Assembly (NCBI GenBank): GCA_041940525.1 | Contig: JBGTSB010000086.1 | Location: 1 to 6,933, forward strand | Length of the DNA: 6,933 nt | Reading direction: 5' to 3' | From: JAKAXS01 sp041940525 | GTDB lineage: Bacteria > Pseudomonadota > Alphaproteobacteria > Rhizobiales > Hyphomicrobiaceae | Shown: in pieces, positions 5,435 through 6,933 of the stretch | How the letters are laid out: every line of letters begins with the position of its first letter | Numbering within the stretch: the stretch's first letter is position 1 | Notes under the pieces: model-generated | The model's input: only the letters and a program-made list of their open reading frames with translations | The model's database searches: none | What the model was told of the DNA's origin: nothing | Position numbers and translations under genes: made by a program

Positions 5435-6933
5435 TTGAGCACGGTTCGAGATATTAGCTTTTCGCGCGATCCGGTCGGATCCAGACATGCGACATGTGTT
5501 TTGGACCTTGAGCACCTGCGTGTCGTCTGGATGAGCGATCCACAGTTTTTCGCCTCACGTCGCGGCGACTCCCCGATCGGTCAGAAGTTCCAATCGCTCG
5601 TTAGCCTTGGAGACAGACCAAGCGCGGCTCGCGCGCTGACGATAGCCGTGCAAACAGGGCAGGCGAGCTTTGAAGGTATTGGCTTGACCGGCCAGCGCTT
5701 CCAAGCCGACTTATGTTTGCGCCACGGAGCTGATCGTAAGCCGCAAGAGCTGATCATCGAGCTGCACGAGCAAGGCGCCCCGGACGACTACAGTTTCCAT
5801 ATGCTGCTCGAATCGATCCCGCTTCCTGTGTGGATCGCGACCGACCGCCGGGCAGATAGCATCTTGGGGAACAAGACGGCGGAAGAAGCAACCGGCTTTA
5901 AGCGCGGACAGAACCAGTCGCTATCCCAACCCGAGGATACCCTTACGGATCAGTATCGCATCTATCGTGATGGCCGGGAGTGTGATCCTAGCGACCTGCC
6001 GATGCAGCGTGCCGCCCGCAAGGGTGAGCATGTGCGCGATGAGGAATATGAAATCCGCTACAAGTTCGGCCGTGTCGACAACGTTATTTTGAACGCCTCG
6101 CCGATGTATGACAAAACTGGCGAGATCATTGGCTGCTCTTGCATTCAAGTTGATATCACCGAACGCAAGAATTATGAGGCTGCGCAGAAGCGGTTACTCG
6201 AATGCTCACGTGCAACCGGCCAGGAATTCTTCGAAGCTCTCGTGAGCGCCATCAGTCAAACTTTGAAGGCCAAGAAGGTCATTGTCGCCGAATGTGTGCC
6301 CGGCACTGAGGGCCGGTTTAGAACATTGGCCGCGATGATTGACGGTAAACCGGGCAGCCTCGGAGAGTTTTGCCCCATCGGCACGCCATGCAACGACGTC
6401 GCTAGAGGCGAAAGCGTCTTTATCCCATCTGGGGTACCGCAGCTGTACCCGTCGGAAATGGTTACGATCAATCAGGTCGAGAGCTACGTCGGAGCGCCGC
6501 TGAAATCGTCGGACGGTCAGGTCATCGGCCTCATTGCGGTCATGCATGACGAGCCTGTTACTGGCATGCCGGATCCTCTCGAGATCGTCGAGATTTTCGC
6601 AAGCCGCGCCGGCTCTGAAATTCAACGCATCCGTGATGAGACGACGCTGCGTCTCAGCGAACAGAAGTATCGCATCATCACCAACGTCAACACGTCGCTG
6701 ATCGCTTTTGTCGATGCCGAGCAGCGCTATCAGTTCGTCAATCACGCTTACGAGCAATGGTTCGGATTTTCGCCTGATAAGCTGTTGGGCCGGAAACTCT
6801 GCGATGTGATGCCAGCTGACACCTATAACGGTGCCATGCCCTACATTCGTCGTGCACTCTCGGGAGAGCATGTAAAGGCAGAGCTGTACCTACCAGATAT
6901 TTGCGGCCGTCCCCGGCATATCCAGCTTGAGTA
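5435..6933 (+). CDS. Multi-domain PAS/GAF sensor, probable HWE-type histidine kinase, 3' end outside window
   Basis: A frame open for 499 codons runs off the window end with no stop. I read four regions. Residues about 18-112 are PAS-like but degenerate (VLDLEHLRVVWMSDPQFFAS at the start). Residues about 120-250 are a PAS domain (MLLESIPLPVWIATD to the PAC ending IQVDITERK, Asp240 onward). Residues about 255-400 are a GAF domain (FFEALVSAISQTLKAKKVIV, then ESYVGAPLKSSDGQVIGLIAVM, then EIFASRAGSEIQRIRDE). From about 406 a second canonical PAS begins (SEQKYRIITN, then YQFVNHAYEQWFGFSPDKLLG), still incomplete at the end. No signal peptide or membrane segment is visible, so it should be cytosolic. 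The kinase domain lies beyond the edge; HWE or HisKA_2 type is inferred from the adjacent FATGUY regulator. An in-frame TGA at 5429-5431 excludes earlier starts. TTG at 5435 keeps the whole first domain; ATG at 5531 is the alternative. A diguanylate cyclase or other PAS/GAF effector remains possible. Confidence 0.88.
   Translation, partial: MSTVRDISFSRDPVGSRHATCVLDLEHLRVVWMSDPQFFASRRGDSPIGQKFQSLVSLGDRPSAARALTIAVQTGQASFEGIGLTGQRFQADLCLRHGADRKPQELIIELHEQGAPDDYSFHMLLESIPLPVWIATDRRADSILGNKTAEEATGFKRGQNQSLSQPEDTLTDQYRIYRDGRECDPSDLPMQRAARKGEHVRDEEYEIRYKFGRVDNVILNASPMYDKTGEIIGCSCIQVDITERKNYEAAQKRLLECSRATGQEFFEALVSAISQTLKAKKVIVAECVPGTEGRFRTLAAMIDGKPGSLGEFCPIGTPCNDVARGESVFIPSGVPQLYPSEMVTINQVESYVGAPLKSSDGQVIGLIAVMHDEPVTGMPDPLEIVEIFASRAGSEIQRIRDETTLRLSEQKYRIITNVNTSLIAFVDAEQRYQFVNHAYEQWFGFSPDKLLGRKLCDVMPADTYNGAMPYIRRALSGEHVKAELYLPDICGRPRHIQLE

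Noticed and set aside
6206..6871. Minus-strand frame of 221 codons
   Set aside because: It is antisense to the PAS/GAF sensor frame, which is open without a stop from 5435 to the window end and shows clear PAS and GAF patterns.

Overview
The window reads as ordinary chromosome of an alphaproteobacterium, most likely Hyphomicrobiales (Rhizobiales). It is moderately GC-rich and gene-dense. It carries a metZ-apaG pair, Der with the NKxE variant in its first GTPase domain, a small secreted Cys-rich protein of a type common in rhizobia-like genomes, and a single-domain response regulator with the FATG(Y)G signature linked to HWE-kinase signalling in this class. The taxonomic assignment is inferred from gene content and protein style only.

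Left part, plus strand (23-2894): metZ (methionine biosynthesis, direct sulfhydrylation of O-succinylhomoserine), apaG (TTG start, strong Shine-Dalgarno, own candidate sigma-70 promoter) and argE (acetylornithine deacetylase, arginine biosynthesis). apaG and argE are only 8 nt apart and look co-transcribed. metZ is separated from apaG by 80 nt that hold the candidate promoter.

Middle (2895-3156): a 262-nt non-coding stretch between convergent transcription units. It holds a long bulged hairpin (3022-3073), an overlapping and mutually exclusive short hairpin (3015-3028), and a perfect 7-bp hairpin just after the stop of the next minus-strand gene. No tRNA, repeat array or credible ORF was seen there.

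Minus strand (4966-3157): der (EngA, double-GTPase ribosome assembly factor), followed 97 nt downstream by a small gene for an 88-residue secreted protein with four cysteines and an Arg-rich tail. The small gene may ride on the der transcript.

Right part, plus strand (5063-6933): a divergently oriented signalling operon. It has a stand-alone receiver-domain response regulator, then, after one TGA stop and one codon and in the same reading frame, a large multi-domain sensor (PAS-like, PAS, GAF, PAS). The sensor stays open to the window edge, so its kinase domain is out of view. From the regulator type I infer an HWE/HisKA_2-type histidine kinase, with the regulator as its probable partner.

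No mobile element, CRISPR array, rRNA, tRNA or prophage trace was recognised. The best candidates for something undescribed are the structured convergent intergenic region, the single-stop in-frame arrangement of regulator and sensor, and the small Cys-rich exported protein.
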